Shown here: positions 8,501 to 17,739 of the stretch, one piece after another | Layout of the letters: each line of letters begins with the position of its first letter | How positions within the stretch are numbered: the stretch's first letter is position 1 | NCBI RefSeq assembly: GCF_042666235.1 | Contig: NZ_JBHTFQ010000008.1 | Coordinates: 124,001 to 188,000, forward strand | From: Halodurantibacterium daqingensis | GTDB lineage: Bacteria; Pseudomonadota; Alphaproteobacteria; Rhodobacterales; Rhodobacteraceae | Length of the DNA: 64,000 bases | Reading direction: 5' to 3' | Notes under the pieces: generated by a model | What the model saw: only the letters and a program-made list of their open reading frames with translations | Told to the model about the DNA's origin: nothing | The model's database searches: none | Position numbers and translations under genes: made by a program

Positions 8501-8750
8501 GGGGCCGAGACCGGGATGCCACGGCAGATAGCATGATGCCCCGGCTCGAGGCTCAGCTTTCGCGCGACCGCATCTGGTTCCCAGATCCGCGCGAGGGTGA
8601 CAAAGACCCGGGGCCCTCGGGGCTGGGTTCAGCCACAGCTAAGCAGAGGTGAGAGAAACTGTAATATTGATGCGCCCCCTGCCTCGTTATCCCTTGAGAA
8701 AAGAGCTTGGCCGTCGCGGCCGCAGACCCATCTTCCATAGGGATCCGGAA

Positions 8751-9150
8751 ATGTCAGTTGAACACGTGGACACGCTCATCATCGGCTGCGGCCAGGCCGG
8801 ACTGGCGACAAGCGAGCATCTGAACCGGCGCGGGGTGCCCCATCTGATCCTGGAAAGGAACCGCATCGCTGAAAGCTGGCGAACTGCGCGATGGGACTCA
8901 CTCGTGGCGAACGGTCCGGTCTGGCATGACCGGTTCCCGAGCATGGAATTTGACGGAATGGACCCCGATGCCTTTGCCCCCCGCGACCGGGTCGTGGAGT
9001 ATTTCGTGGCAGTGGCCGCGCAGATCGACGCTCCTGTCCGCTGCGGTGTCGAGGCAACATCGCTGGAAAAGACCAGCGACGGCTTCCGGGTCCGGACCTC
9101 TGACGGTGAGATCATCGCCCGCGCCTGCGGTGGCAGGGTGCTGGCCACGG
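8751..9150 (+). pseudogene. FAD-dependent monooxygenase (CzcO/YhdJ-like) N-terminal fragment
   Basis: The first 130 or so codons look like a flavin-dependent monooxygenase: VDTLIIGCGQAGLATSEHLNRRG is a GxGxxG FAD-binding Rossmann motif, followed by LERNRIAESWRTARWDSL, characteristic of the flavoprotein CzcO-like family, and a helix-rich segment ending ATSLEKTSDGFRVRTSDG. After about 9150 the similarity ends and the frame runs into an unrelated, out-of-frame ATPase fragment, so the NADPH-binding half is missing. The frame stays open to 9563 by chance. It is probably non-functional. Confidence 0.7.
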
Positions 9151-9204
9151 GCAAGCGGGCCAAGGTCACAGACCGAATGACCCGCGGTCTTGGCCTGGAC
9201 AGAA

Positions 9205-9549
9205 TTCGCGCCGGCCCAGAAGGTGCTGCTGGCCTGACGGAACAGGAGTCCGGCCCGCTGAGGATGGTGGGGCGGCGGCCAGCGCCGCGGCCGCCGATGG
9301 CGTGCCGCTGGTGGACCGCGCGTATCGCATCGCGCGGGCATCGGGATTGCTTGCCGGTCGCGCCGGATCGCGATGGAAAGCGTGATCGCGGGCATGGCCT
9401 GTCCGTTCTCGCAAGAGTGTGGTCGCCTCCGATACGTGACGCCTGTTCCGGGGGCGCTGATCCAGGAGGTCATCGACCTGGCCCTCATCCTGAACGCTCT
9501 GCGCGCCCTGCGGGGCGATCCGCAGGGGATCACATTCGAGGGCGCGGGC
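9205..9549 (+). pseudogene. Heavy-metal P1B-type ATPase C-terminal remnant
   Basis: Pieces of the end of a heavy-metal-translocating P-type ATPase survive in two or three frames: AQKVLLA near 9206, MVG near 9265 with the following GDGVNDAPAL hinge deleted, an Ala-rich stretch and VDRAYRIARAS near 9312, then RRIAMESVIAGM from 9361 and PGALIQEVIDLALILNALRAL up to 9510. In intact proteins these are the P-domain hinge, the linker and the last two transmembrane helices. Loss of the hinge motif and several frame changes show it is dead. It directly follows the flavoprotein fragment. Confidence 0.7.
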
Positions 9550-9730
9550 CGAAACACGCATGACAGGAACAGCCCGGCGCCGGGAACTGGCGGGATGAGC
9601 GATGGATCATCGCCATTCGCAGAACGGTGTCACCTTTCCGGGCCTCGTATTGCCTGTCGTTTCAGTTTTGGGCCTGTTTGGACTCACGGATCAGCGCTAA
9701 GGTAAAGGCCAGATCGTTCGGGAAAATGCG

Positions 9731-10432
9731 ATGCCGCGACTTCATGCCCACCCAGAATCCCATCTCGTTTCGCGCATAGGCTGGCTTCGGGCGGCGGTCC
9801 TTGGCGCCAATGACGGAATCGTCTCGACGGCCAGCCTGATCGTTGGCGTCGCAGCGGCGGGATCGGGGCGGCCCGAGGTGATGATTGCGGGGCTGGCGGG
9901 GCTTGTGGCCGGGGCAATGTCGATGGCCGCCGGAGAATATGTCTCGGTCAGTTCGCAATCAGACACCGAGCAGGCCGACCTTGCGCGTGAGCGTGCAGAG
10001 CTGGCCACCCAGCCCGAGGCCGAGCGCGAGGAACTGGCGCACATCTACATCGACCGGGGCGTGTCGCCCGAGCTGGCGTATCAGGTGGCCGATCAGTTGA
10101 TGGCCAAGGATGCGCTGGGGGCCCATGCACGCGACGAATTGGGTATCTCCGAAGTCACGACGGCGCGCCCCATCCAGGCGGCGCTGACATCGGCTGCGAC
10201 CTTTGCGGTGGGCGCGGCGCTGCCGCTCCTGATGGTGCTGCTGCTGCCCACGGCGATTCTGGTGGTCGGCGTCTCGATGGCGTCGCTGCTGTTTCTCGCG
10301 CTTCTCGGCGCGGTCGGTGCCCGTGCGGGTGGCGCGAACCTGGCCAGGGCGACGCTGCGCGTGACCTTCTGGGGCGCGCTGGCCATGGCATTGACCGCCG
10401 GAATCGGTGCGTTGTTCGGGGTGGTCGCGTGA
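9731..10432 (+). CDS. VIT1/CCC1-family iron/manganese transporter
   Basis: 233 residues, the usual size for bacterial VIT family members. The N-terminal helix motif LRAAVLGANDGIVSTASLIVGVAAA and the second helix GLAGLVAGAMSMAAGEYVSVSSQ are diagnostic of the CCC1/VIT1 family, which exports Fe2+ or Mn2+ from the cytoplasm. A charged cytosolic segment (about 80-145, DLARERAELATQPEAEREEL) corresponds to the metal-binding domain, and three more hydrophobic helices follow. It precedes a P-type ATPase gene by 47 bases on the same strand, suggesting a small metal-handling operon. The start codon has only a weak ribosome binding site. Confidence 0.9.
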   Translation: MPRLHAHPESHLVSRIGWLRAAVLGANDGIVSTASLIVGVAAAGSGRPEVMIAGLAGLVAGAMSMAAGEYVSVSSQSDTEQADLARERAELATQPEAEREELAHIYIDRGVSPELAYQVADQLMAKDALGAHARDELGISEVTTARPIQAALTSAATFAVGAALPLLMVLLLPTAILVVGVSMASLLFLALLGAVGARAGGANLARATLRVTFWGALAMALTAGIGALFGVVA

Positions 10433-10479
10433 CGGGGACCCACCTCATGCGCCGCCCCGACGCGATCTGAGGAAGCGCG

Positions 10480-13062
10480 ATGGTCCGGGACGTCGTGGAT
10501 GCTGCCGTCTGGAGCCAGGATGCGGATGCGCTGATATCGCAACTCGGCTCGGGGCCCGAGGGCCTGGCATCCGAGGTGGCTGCAGGACGACTGGTCGAGA
10601 TCGGCCCAAACAGCGTGAACCAGGCGGCGCGCGCGGGCAGGCTGTGGCTTCTGGCGCGTCAGTTCGAAAACCCGATCGTATTGATCCTGCTTGTCGCCGC
10701 AACCATCTCGCTGGTGCTGCGGCAATGGCTGGATGCAGGAATCGTGCTGACCATCGTGCTCGGCAGCGCAGCCCTGGGCTTCTGGCAGGAACACCGTGCC
10801 TCGGCGGCGGTCGAAGCGCTGAAGGCGCGCCTTGCGCTGACCGCCCGGGTTCTGCGCGACGGCATCGAACGGGTGGTGCCTGTGCGCGAGGTCGTGCCGG
10901 GCGATGTGATCCTCCTGTCGGCCGGAAACCTTGTTCCCGCCGACGGACGGGTGATCCTGGCGCAGGACTTCCTGGTCAGCGAAGCCAGTATCACGGGCGA
11001 ATCCTTTCCGGTCGAAAAGACGCCCGGCGCGGTTCGCCCGGATGCCCCGGTTGGGGAACGCACCAACATGGTCTGGCTTGGCGCCTCTGTCCGCAGCGGC
11101 ACGGCGCAGGTGCTGGTGACCGCGACCGGCCGACAGACCGCCTTTGGCGCCATTGCCGCCCGGATCGCAACACGCGAGCACGAGACGGAATTCGCCCGTG
11201 GCGTCCGCCACTTCGGCTATCTGCTGATCCGGGTGATGGTGCTGGTGGTGCTGTTGGTGCTCAGCGTCAACCTGATGCTCGACCGGCCGGTGATCGACTC
11301 GCTGATGTTCGCCGCCGCGCTGGCGGTGGGGCTCTCGCCCGAACTGCTGCCGGCCATCGTCAGCGTCACGCTTTCGGCCGGGGCCCGGCGCATGGCTGCC
11401 GAAGGCGTGATCGTCCGCAGGCTCGAGGCGATCGAGAACCTCGGCTCGATGAGCGTGCTCTGCACCGACAAGACCGGCACGCTGACCGAAGGCCGGATGG
11501 CTCTGCATGCAGCGCTCGACCCTGCGGGCACCCCCTCCGACGAGGTGGCGCGGCTTGCCTGGCTAAACGCCAGCTTCGAGACCGGGATCGAGAACCCGCT
11601 CGATGCAGCCCTGCTGACGGCAGGCGCGGCTGCCGGCTTTACAGCCGCAGGCTTCGCCAAGATCGACGAGATCCCGTACGATTTCGAGCGCCGCCGCCTC
11701 ACCATCGTTTTGGCCGGGGATGCGTCAGACGGCCACCTGATGCTGACCAAGGGGGCCTTTGCCGAGGTGCTGGGCATCTGCACATCCCTCGAAACCAGCA
11801 CCGGCGCGGTGACGCTGAACGATGCGCACCGCGCCGCGCTGGACGCAATTTTCCAGGCGCGTTCCTCCGAGGGGTTGCGGGTTCTGGCGCTGGCCACGCG
11901 CCGTTTCCAGCCGCAGACGGATTACGACCGCGCCGACGAGGCGGCCATGACATTCCGTGGCTTCCTCGTGTTCCGTGACCCGCCGAAGGCAGACGCCGGG
12001 GAGACGATCGCGGCGCTCCGGGGCCTTGGCATCGCAATCAAGGTCATCAGCGGCGACAATCGCCACGTCACCGCCCATGTCGCCCGCGCAGTGGGCCTTG
12101 ACCCGCAAGATATGCTCACCGGCGAGGAGATCGCCGCGATGCGCGACGAAGCGCTCTGGCACCGCGCGCCGCGCACCGACCTCTTCGTCGAGATCGACCC
12201 CCAGCAGAAGGAACGCATTGTCCGCGCCCTGCAACGCACCGGCGAGGCCGTGGGCTATCTGGGCGACGGGATCAACGACGCGCCCGCCCTGCATGCCGCC
12301 GATGTCGGCATCTCGGTGGCCGAAGCGGTGGATGTGGCGCGCGAAAGCGCGGACATCGTGCTGACGCGCCGCGACCTTCAGGTGCTGCGTGCGGGTGTAG
12401 AGGGCGGGCGTCGCACCTTCGCCAATACGCTGAAATACATCTCGATCACCACATCCGCCAATTTCGGCAACATGGTCAGCATGGCGATCGTGACGCCATT
12501 CCTGCCGTTCCTGCCGCTGCTGCCCAAGCAGATCCTGCTGAACAACTTCCTGTCCGATCTGCCCTCGCTCGCCATCGCTTCGGATCGGGTCGATCCGGAA
12601 CGGCTGGCTAGGCCGCAGCGATGGAACCTGCACGAAGTCAAGCGGTTCATGTTTGTCTTCGGGCTGCTCAGTTCCGCCTTTGATCTTCTCACCTTCGGCC
12701 TGCTGCTCTGGGTGCTGCACGCAGGCGAGGCTCTGTTCCAGACCTCGTGGTTCATGATCTCGCTGATGACCGAGCTTGCCGTCGTGCTGGTGCTGCGCAC
12801 GCGCAGCTCGGCCTTCCGCAGCCGTCCGGGGGCGATCCTTCAATGGTCCACTGTGCTGGTGCTCGGGCTGACCCTCGCCATCCCTTGGCTCGGCCCGCTC
12901 AGTGCGGCTTTCGGGTTCGTGCCGCTCCCGGTCGGCACGCTTGCGGCAATAGGTGCGATCCTGGTCGGCTATATCGTGGCGACCGAAGCAGCGAAGGCCT
13001 GGTTCTATCGCACCGGGCCGACAGCCGGCGGATCACGTGAAGGAGGCGCGCGCGCGCCATGA
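10480..13062 (+). CDS. Cation-transporting P-type ATPase, MgtA-like (P3B)
   Basis: 860 residues, length and layout of P3B magnesium-transporting ATPases. The phosphorylated Asp330 is in CTDKTGTLTEGR, the actuator motif is SITGESFPVEK, the hinge is GDGINDAPAL (Asp596), and the membrane motif in TM4 reads GLSPELLPAIVSVTLSAGA, the family version of the Mg2+-pump sequence. The C-terminal membrane domain contains KQILLNNFLSDLPSLAIASDRVD, again close to MgtA. It is an inner-membrane pump that would import Mg2+ (or Ni2+). A GAGGAAG ribosome binding site precedes the ATG. No leader peptide or riboswitch structure could be identified in the short upstream gap, which also separates it from the VIT1-type gene. 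Confidence 0.88.
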   Translation: MVRDVVDAAVWSQDADALISQLGSGPEGLASEVAAGRLVEIGPNSVNQAARAGRLWLLARQFENPIVLILLVAATISLVLRQWLDAGIVLTIVLGSAALGFWQEHRASAAVEALKARLALTARVLRDGIERVVPVREVVPGDVILLSAGNLVPADGRVILAQDFLVSEASITGESFPVEKTPGAVRPDAPVGERTNMVWLGASVRSGTAQVLVTATGRQTAFGAIAARIATREHETEFARGVRHFGYLLIRVMVLVVLLVLSVNLMLDRPVIDSLMFAAALAVGLSPELLPAIVSVTLSAGARRMAAEGVIVRRLEAIENLGSMSVLCTDKTGTLTEGRMALHAALDPAGTPSDEVARLAWLNASFETGIENPLDAALLTAGAAAGFTAAGFAKIDEIPYDFERRRLTIVLAGDASDGHLMLTKGAFAEVLGICTSLETSTGAVTLNDAHRAALDAIFQARSSEGLRVLALATRRFQPQTDYDRADEAAMTFRGFLVFRDPPKADAGETIAALRGLGIAIKVISGDNRHVTAHVARAVGLDPQDMLTGEEIAAMRDEALWHRAPRTDLFVEIDPQQKERIVRALQRTGEAVGYLGDGINDAPALHAADVGISVAEAVDVARESADIVLTRRDLQVLRAGVEGGRRTFANTLKYISITTSANFGNMVSMAIVTPFLPFLPLLPKQILLNNFLSDLPSLAIASDRVDPERLARPQRWNLHEVKRFMFVFGLLSSAFDLLTFGLLLWVLHAGEALFQTSWFMISLMTELAVVLVLRTRSSAFRSRPGAILQWSTVLVLGLTLAIPWLGPLSAAFGFVPLPVGTLAAIGAILVGYIVATEAAKAWFYRTGPTAGGSREGGARAP

Positions 13063-14102
13063 TCGCCCCCCTGCGAGAAGACCCTTCGCAGGCTGTTGCC
13101 GGCAATCCTTTGTTGAAAGGACCGCACGGACCGATCGATGTGATGGCCGGATTGCTGCTTCATGCTGTGCCGCCGGGGCAATTACGGCGTTGATGCAGCG
13201 TCCGAACTGATTCAAGACCCCGAAAATCTGCTCGCCAAAGCGCTGCGCCATTCGGCCGAGGGAGCGGGCGGGATTGGCAAGCCCGTCGCGGCCAACGACC
13301 TGCCCAGTCACGGGGCGAACGCATGCGCGCGCGTCATCGCCGTTCTCACCGGCACTCCTCGGCCTTGAACTGCCGAAGCGAGGCTTCCCGGAAGTGACAG
13401 TGATCGAGTCCGGGGCGGGTAGCCGCAGCGAAAGCAGCGCCCCCACGGCGGCACCGCGATCGCCAACTTCAGCCTCGCCCCCCTCTCCCGCCAGCCCCTC
13501 GCAAGATCGCGTGCCTCAGGCGTCGCGGCCGGCACCTCCCCCCGGAAATGCTCCTGCGAATGTCAACGGCGCACTCAGAAGGGGCCGGTGCGCATTCACT
13601 CAGTTCCTGGAAGCATCCGCTTTGGCCGTCTCGACGTCGCGGGTGAAGTCGATGGGGCACGTCCGGCCCGCCAACCTGTGCAAGCAGCCGATCGACCGGC
13701 GGCGGGTGGCGGCCGTCTTGCGCCAGCGCGGAGGCCTGGATGGAACCGAGGCAATGCCGGAAGACAACCACGTGCCGGTCCGGCGAAGGGCGGCAGAGTT
13801 GCCCGCCCCTGGCGCGCGCGACCGGAAAGGATGCTGAACCCGTGGAATTGCGTTTTCTGGAAACCTGTCCGCCCTGCTCCCGGCGTCACTCCGAGCCGCG
13901 CCCGGTCATGCGCCCTGCCGCCTGACGGACGCTGGCCGATCCTGATTTTCGACTGCTTCGGAAGACACCCGGGCACGCCGGGGCCAAGCGCCATGCCCGC
14001 TGGCGCGCCGTCCTGCAACCCACGAGGCGGGATCGTCTTCACGACGGGACAGAACAAAATCGCGCCTGCCGTGTTCGTTCAATGACTGAAGCGGAGGAAA
14101 GC
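13063..14102. other. 1-kb stretch without a convincing gene
   Basis: Several open frames cross this stretch on both strands, but none has a recognisable domain, a good ribosome binding site or a composition that separates it from chance in GC-rich DNA. It is long for an intergenic region in this window, so degraded coding sequence is likely. I cannot assign it. Confidence 0.4.
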
Positions 14103-15119
14103 ATGGAAGACGGGTTTCGCGGCAAGGTAGTCATGATCACGGGCGCCACGGCAGGCGTGGGCAGGGCAACGGCGCTTGCCTTCGCGCGGGAAGGCGCGCG
14201 GCTGGGGCTGATCGGCCGCGATCAGGCCGCGCTCGAGGCGCTGCGGGACGAGGTCAAGGCCATGGGCGTGCGCAGCCGGATCTTTCCCGTCGATGTCGCC
14301 GATGCAGAGGCGGTCGCCGCCGCCGCGCAAGATGCAGAGCAGCGTCTGGGCCCCATCGAGGTCTGGGTCAACAACGCCATGACCACGATCTTCGGCAAGA
14401 TCCGCGATCTGACACCGGAAGAGATCCGGCGTGTGACCGAGGTGACCTATCTTGGCTATGTCCACGGCACGCTGGCCGCGCTGGCGGTGATGGGGCCGCG
14501 CGATCGCGGCACGATCGTCCAGGTCGGTTCGGCCCTCGCCTGGCGCGGCATTCCGCTGCAGGCCCCCTATTGCGCGGCGAAACACGCCATCCAGGGCTTC
14601 ACGGAAACCCTGCGGACCGAACTGATGCACGAGGGTAGCGGCATCCGGGTGACGATGGTGCAACTGCCCGCGATCAACACCCCCCAGTTCGACTGGGCCC
14701 GCAGCAAGACCGGCCGGAAGCCCCGCCCGGTGGCACCCGTCCTTGCGCCCGAGGTCGCCGGGCGCGCCATCCTGCGCGCGGCGCGCATTCCCCGGCGGGA
14801 ATACTGGCTGGGCGCCAGCACCGTGAAGACGATCCTCGGCAGCCTGCTGTCCCCGGCGCTGGCGGACTGGGCCCTGGTCCGCGGCGCCGTCGGCGGCCAG
14901 AAGCGCGCCGCCGGCGTGCAGGACGACCGGCCCGACAACCTGAACACCCCTGTGACGGGGCTGCACCGGACCGCAGGCGCCTTCGGTGACGAGGCGCGGC
15001 AATCGGCGGTTCTGGTGCCGGCTTCGGTTGCGCTTCTGGGTGCGGCGGCGGGCGGCCTTCTGGCGGCGGGGCTTGCCGGCGCGGCCATCGGCCGGCTGTG
15101 GCACGACAGGCGGAACTGA
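14103..15119 (+). CDS. SDR-family oxidoreductase with C-terminal hydrophobic tail
   Basis: 338 residues from the preferred ATG at 14103, which follows GGAGG by five bases; an in-frame ATG lies 21 bases upstream. Residues 1-250 are a classical SDR: TGATAGVGRA dinucleotide motif, NNAMTTIFG replacing NNAG, a VGSALAWRG serine loop and the catalytic YCAAK. The remaining 90 residues hold a linker and a hydrophobic stretch (LVPASVALLGAAAGGLLAAGLAGAAIGRLW), a likely C-terminal membrane anchor, which is a known extension in this SDR group. The next gene starts 10 bases later, so it is probably in an operon with the ASRT and GH15 genes. Substrate unknown. Confidence 0.85.
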   Translation: MEDGFRGKVVMITGATAGVGRATALAFAREGARLGLIGRDQAALEALRDEVKAMGVRSRIFPVDVADAEAVAAAAQDAEQRLGPIEVWVNNAMTTIFGKIRDLTPEEIRRVTEVTYLGYVHGTLAALAVMGPRDRGTIVQVGSALAWRGIPLQAPYCAAKHAIQGFTETLRTELMHEGSGIRVTMVQLPAINTPQFDWARSKTGRKPRPVAPVLAPEVAGRAILRAARIPRREYWLGASTVKTILGSLLSPALADWALVRGAVGGQKRAAGVQDDRPDNLNTPVTGLHRTAGAFGDEARQSAVLVPASVALLGAAAGGLLAAGLAGAAIGRLWHDRRN

Positions 15120-15129
15120 GGAGGGCGCC

Positions 15130-15507
15130 ATGACCATCGGACAGAAGACATGGGTGATCCCCGAGGGCATGATCCCTGGCCAGAGCCTGAACGACGATCC
15201 GGCCTTCCTCTCGCACGAAACGGCCTGCATCCTGAATGCGAACGACAGCGACGCGCAGCTTGCAATCATGCTCTACTTTGCCGATCGCGAACCGGTCGGC
15301 CCCTATGCCGTCACGGTTCCCGCGCGGCGCACGCTGCATCTGCGGTTCAACGATCTGGCTGATCCGGCGCCGGTCCCGCGCGATACGGATTACGCCTCGG
15401 TCATCCGGTCCGACCTGCCCGTGGTCGTCCAGCATACGCGGCTGGACAGCCGTCATCCCAATGTGGCGCTTCTGTCCACGATGGCCTTTCCGGCAGAGGG
15501 CACATGA
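15130..15507 (+). CDS. Sensory rhodopsin transducer (ASRT) family protein
   Basis: 125 residues, almost exactly the length of the Anabaena sensory rhodopsin transducer. It carries the family landmarks in order: WVIPEGMIPG, FLSHETACILNANDSDA, YFADREPVGPYAVTVPARRT, HLRFNDLADPAPVPRDTDYASVI and VVVQHTRLDSR. ASRT is a soluble beta-rich tetramer that receives a signal from sensory rhodopsin in Anabaena; most bacteria carrying the family have no rhodopsin next to it and its role there is unknown. Here neighbours are an SDR and a GH15 glycosidase, with a start 10 bases after the SDR stop and an ATGA overlap with the next gene. Confidence 0.9.
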   Translation: MTIGQKTWVIPEGMIPGQSLNDDPAFLSHETACILNANDSDAQLAIMLYFADREPVGPYAVTVPARRTLHLRFNDLADPAPVPRDTDYASVIRSDLPVVVQHTRLDSRHPNVALLSTMAFPAEGT

Positions 15508-17306
15508 GCCTTGAAATCGCAGATTATGGCCTGATCGGCGATTGCGAAACCGCGGCGCTGGTGGGGCGTGACGGGTCGATCGACTGGCTGTGCTGGCCGC
15601 GCTTCGATTCCGGCGCCTGCTTTGCGGCACTTCTGGGCAGCGCGCGCAACGGCCGCTGGTGCCTTGCCCCCGAGGGCGCCGTCACCCGCTCGGCCCGCCG
15701 CTACCGGGGCGACACGCTGATCCTGGAGACCGAGTTCGAAACCGCAAGCGGGGCTGTCCGCCTGACCGACTTCATGCCCTTGCGCGGCGACCAGGAGGTG
15801 TCGGACCTCGTGCGCATCGTGACCGGCCTGCGCGGACAGGTGCCGATGACGATGGAGCTTGCGCTGCGCTTCGATTATGGCCGGCTGGTGCCCTGGATCA
15901 GCCCGCTGGAGGGTGGCAACCGGCTGCGGGCGGTGGCCGGCCCCCATGCCGTGGTGCTGGAGGCGCCGGTCCCGGTGAAGGCGAGCGACGGCACGATCAC
16001 CGCCCGGTTCAGCATCGCGCAGGGCCAGACGCTGGGCTTCGTTCTTGCGCATGAGGCCTCGCATCTGCCGCCGCCCAGGATCTGCGACGCCGAACGCGCG
16101 CTGACGGAAACCGAGGCCTACTGGACCGACTGGGCCAGCCGCTGCACCTATGACGGCCCCTGGCGCGAGGCGGTGCTGCGCTCGCTCATCACCACGAAAT
16201 CCATGACCTACCGTCCCACCGGCGGGATCATCGCCGCAACCACCACCTCGCTTCCCGAAGAGATCGGCGGCAGCCGCAACTGGGATTACCGCTTCTGCTG
16301 GCTGCGCGATGCGACCTTCACGCTTCATTCCCTTGTCAGCGCCGGCTACCGGACCGAGGCGGAACACTGGTGCGACTGGCTGCTGCGGGCGGTGGCGGGG
16401 GCGGCACATCAGGCGCAACCGCTATACGGCATAGACGGCACGCATCGCTGCGAAGAGATCGAGGCGCACTGGCTTCCGGGCTATCGCGGCTCCTCGCCCG
16501 TGCGGATCGGCAATGCCGCCTATGCGCAGTTGCAGGTGGATATCTTCGGCAGCGTCATCGACACGCTGCACCAGGCACGCTGCCACGGGCTGGAGATGCA
16601 TGAGGCAAGCGCGGGCCTGCAGAACGCGCTGCTGTCCCATCTGGAGGAGATCTGGCGCCAGCCCGACGAGGGGATCTGGGAAGTCCGCAGCGAGCGGCGG
16701 CACTTCGTGCATGGCAAGCTGATGTCCTGGGTCGCCTTCGACCGGGCAGTCGCCTCGGCCCGTCGTTTCGGACTGGAAGGCCCCATCGCCCGCTGGGAGG
16801 GTCTGCGCAACGAGATCCGCGAGGAAATTCTCACGCGCGGCTTCGACAGCGACCGGGGCGCCTTCGTGCAGGCCTATGGCACCACCGCGCTTGACGCGTC
16901 CACCCTTCTGATCCCGCTGTTCGGGTTCCTGCCCGCCAATGATCCGCGCATGCGCTCGACCGTCGCCGCCATCGAACGCGACCTGACCCGCGATGGCCTT
17001 GTGCTGCGCTATGATCCCGACGAGGCCGTGGACGGCCTGCCAGGGGACGAAGGGGCCTTTCTTGCCTGCAGTTTCTGGCTGGCCGACAACATGATCCTTC
17101 AGGGCCGTCATGACGAAGCCCGGGCGCTGTTCGCGCGGCTTCTGTCCCTGCGCAACGACCTAGGCCTGCTCTCGGAACAATATGACTGGAAGGAAGGCAG
17201 GCTTGTCGGCAACTTCCCGCAGGCGTTTTCGCATTTCAGCCTGATCGACACCGCCCTGAACCTCGGCAACCACCCAGGCGATCAGACCGCAGCCGCGAAA
17301 GGCTGA
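15504..17306 (+). CDS. Glycoside hydrolase family 15 protein (trehalase/glucoamylase-like)
   Basis: 600 residues, the size of the bacterial GH15 trehalase-like proteins. The N-terminus (IADYGLIGDCETAALVGRDGSIDWLCWPRFDS) is the diagnostic GH15 beta-sandwich entry; the (alpha/alpha)6 catalytic barrel begins around residue 225 with SLPEEIGGSRNWDYRFCWLRDATFTL. Acidic catalytic candidates lie in HRCEEIEAHWLPGY and GLPGDEGAFLACSFWL. No signal peptide is visible, so a cytoplasmic role (hydrolysing an alpha-glucoside such as trehalose) is likely. It overlaps the ASRT gene by four bases and is the last gene of the unit. Confidence 0.9.
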   Translation: MSLEIADYGLIGDCETAALVGRDGSIDWLCWPRFDSGACFAALLGSARNGRWCLAPEGAVTRSARRYRGDTLILETEFETASGAVRLTDFMPLRGDQEVSDLVRIVTGLRGQVPMTMELALRFDYGRLVPWISPLEGGNRLRAVAGPHAVVLEAPVPVKASDGTITARFSIAQGQTLGFVLAHEASHLPPPRICDAERALTETEAYWTDWASRCTYDGPWREAVLRSLITTKSMTYRPTGGIIAATTTSLPEEIGGSRNWDYRFCWLRDATFTLHSLVSAGYRTEAEHWCDWLLRAVAGAAHQAQPLYGIDGTHRCEEIEAHWLPGYRGSSPVRIGNAAYAQLQVDIFGSVIDTLHQARCHGLEMHEASAGLQNALLSHLEEIWRQPDEGIWEVRSERRHFVHGKLMSWVAFDRAVASARRFGLEGPIARWEGLRNEIREEILTRGFDSDRGAFVQAYGTTALDASTLLIPLFGFLPANDPRMRSTVAAIERDLTRDGLVLRYDPDEAVDGLPGDEGAFLACSFWLADNMILQGRHDEARALFARLLSLRNDLGLLSEQYDWKEGRLVGNFPQAFSHFSLIDTALNLGNHPGDQTAAAKG

Positions 17307-17399
17307 GCGCCCTGCCCGCGGCGCGACGCAGGCTCCGCCTGGCCCGTGTGCAGGCAGCGGCAGCCGGGGAGAAACGAGGTGATCTGGCTATCCGGGCGC

Positions 17400-17705
17400 C
17401 TTTCGGTTTCTGAAGCGGCGATGGGCGCCCTGTTGATGTCTTTCCGGGGTGGCGGTCTCGGTAAAAGCCGCGATGCGATCCCTCGCAGTGTTGATCGCGT
17501 CCAGGCTCTCGGCCTGTTCCTGTATCGGCAGGTATGTCAGGTCGATATCGACAGTCAACCGCACCAGGCTGAAAGGATCGATGGCCGTCCCGCCTTTGTT
17601 TTCGCCCGCGACATGGGGCAGAACGCGAACCGGCAGCGCGACCTGGGCTTCATGGGTCTCATGCGTCACTGTCGGCCCTGGGGTCACGAAATCGTCCGGC
17701 ACCAT
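17400..17705 (-). pseudogene. AbiEii-type nucleotidyltransferase toxin, N-terminal remnant
   Basis: The frame reads EAQVALPVRVLPHVAG, then GGTAID and LTVDIDLTYLPIQEQAESLD, matching the N-terminus of AbiEii toxins: a helix, the nucleotidyltransferase GGTAINLF motif and the DIDLTYLP metal-binding aspartates. The residues normally between the helix and GGTA are partly lost (ENKGG replaces FALKGG), and the protein ends after about 100 residues instead of nearly 300, so the NTase fold is incomplete. It lies immediately downstream of an AbiEi remnant on the same strand, the normal antitoxin-toxin order. Confidence 0.75.
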
Positions 17706-17739
17706 GATCCGATAGCGCGGGTGGATCTTGCCGCCCTGA

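Noticed and set aside
10093..11508. Long minus-strand open frame opposite the MgtA-like ATPase gene
   Set aside because: His/Gln/Arg-rich shadow frame with no homology and no ribosome binding site; the plus strand carries all P-type ATPase motifs.
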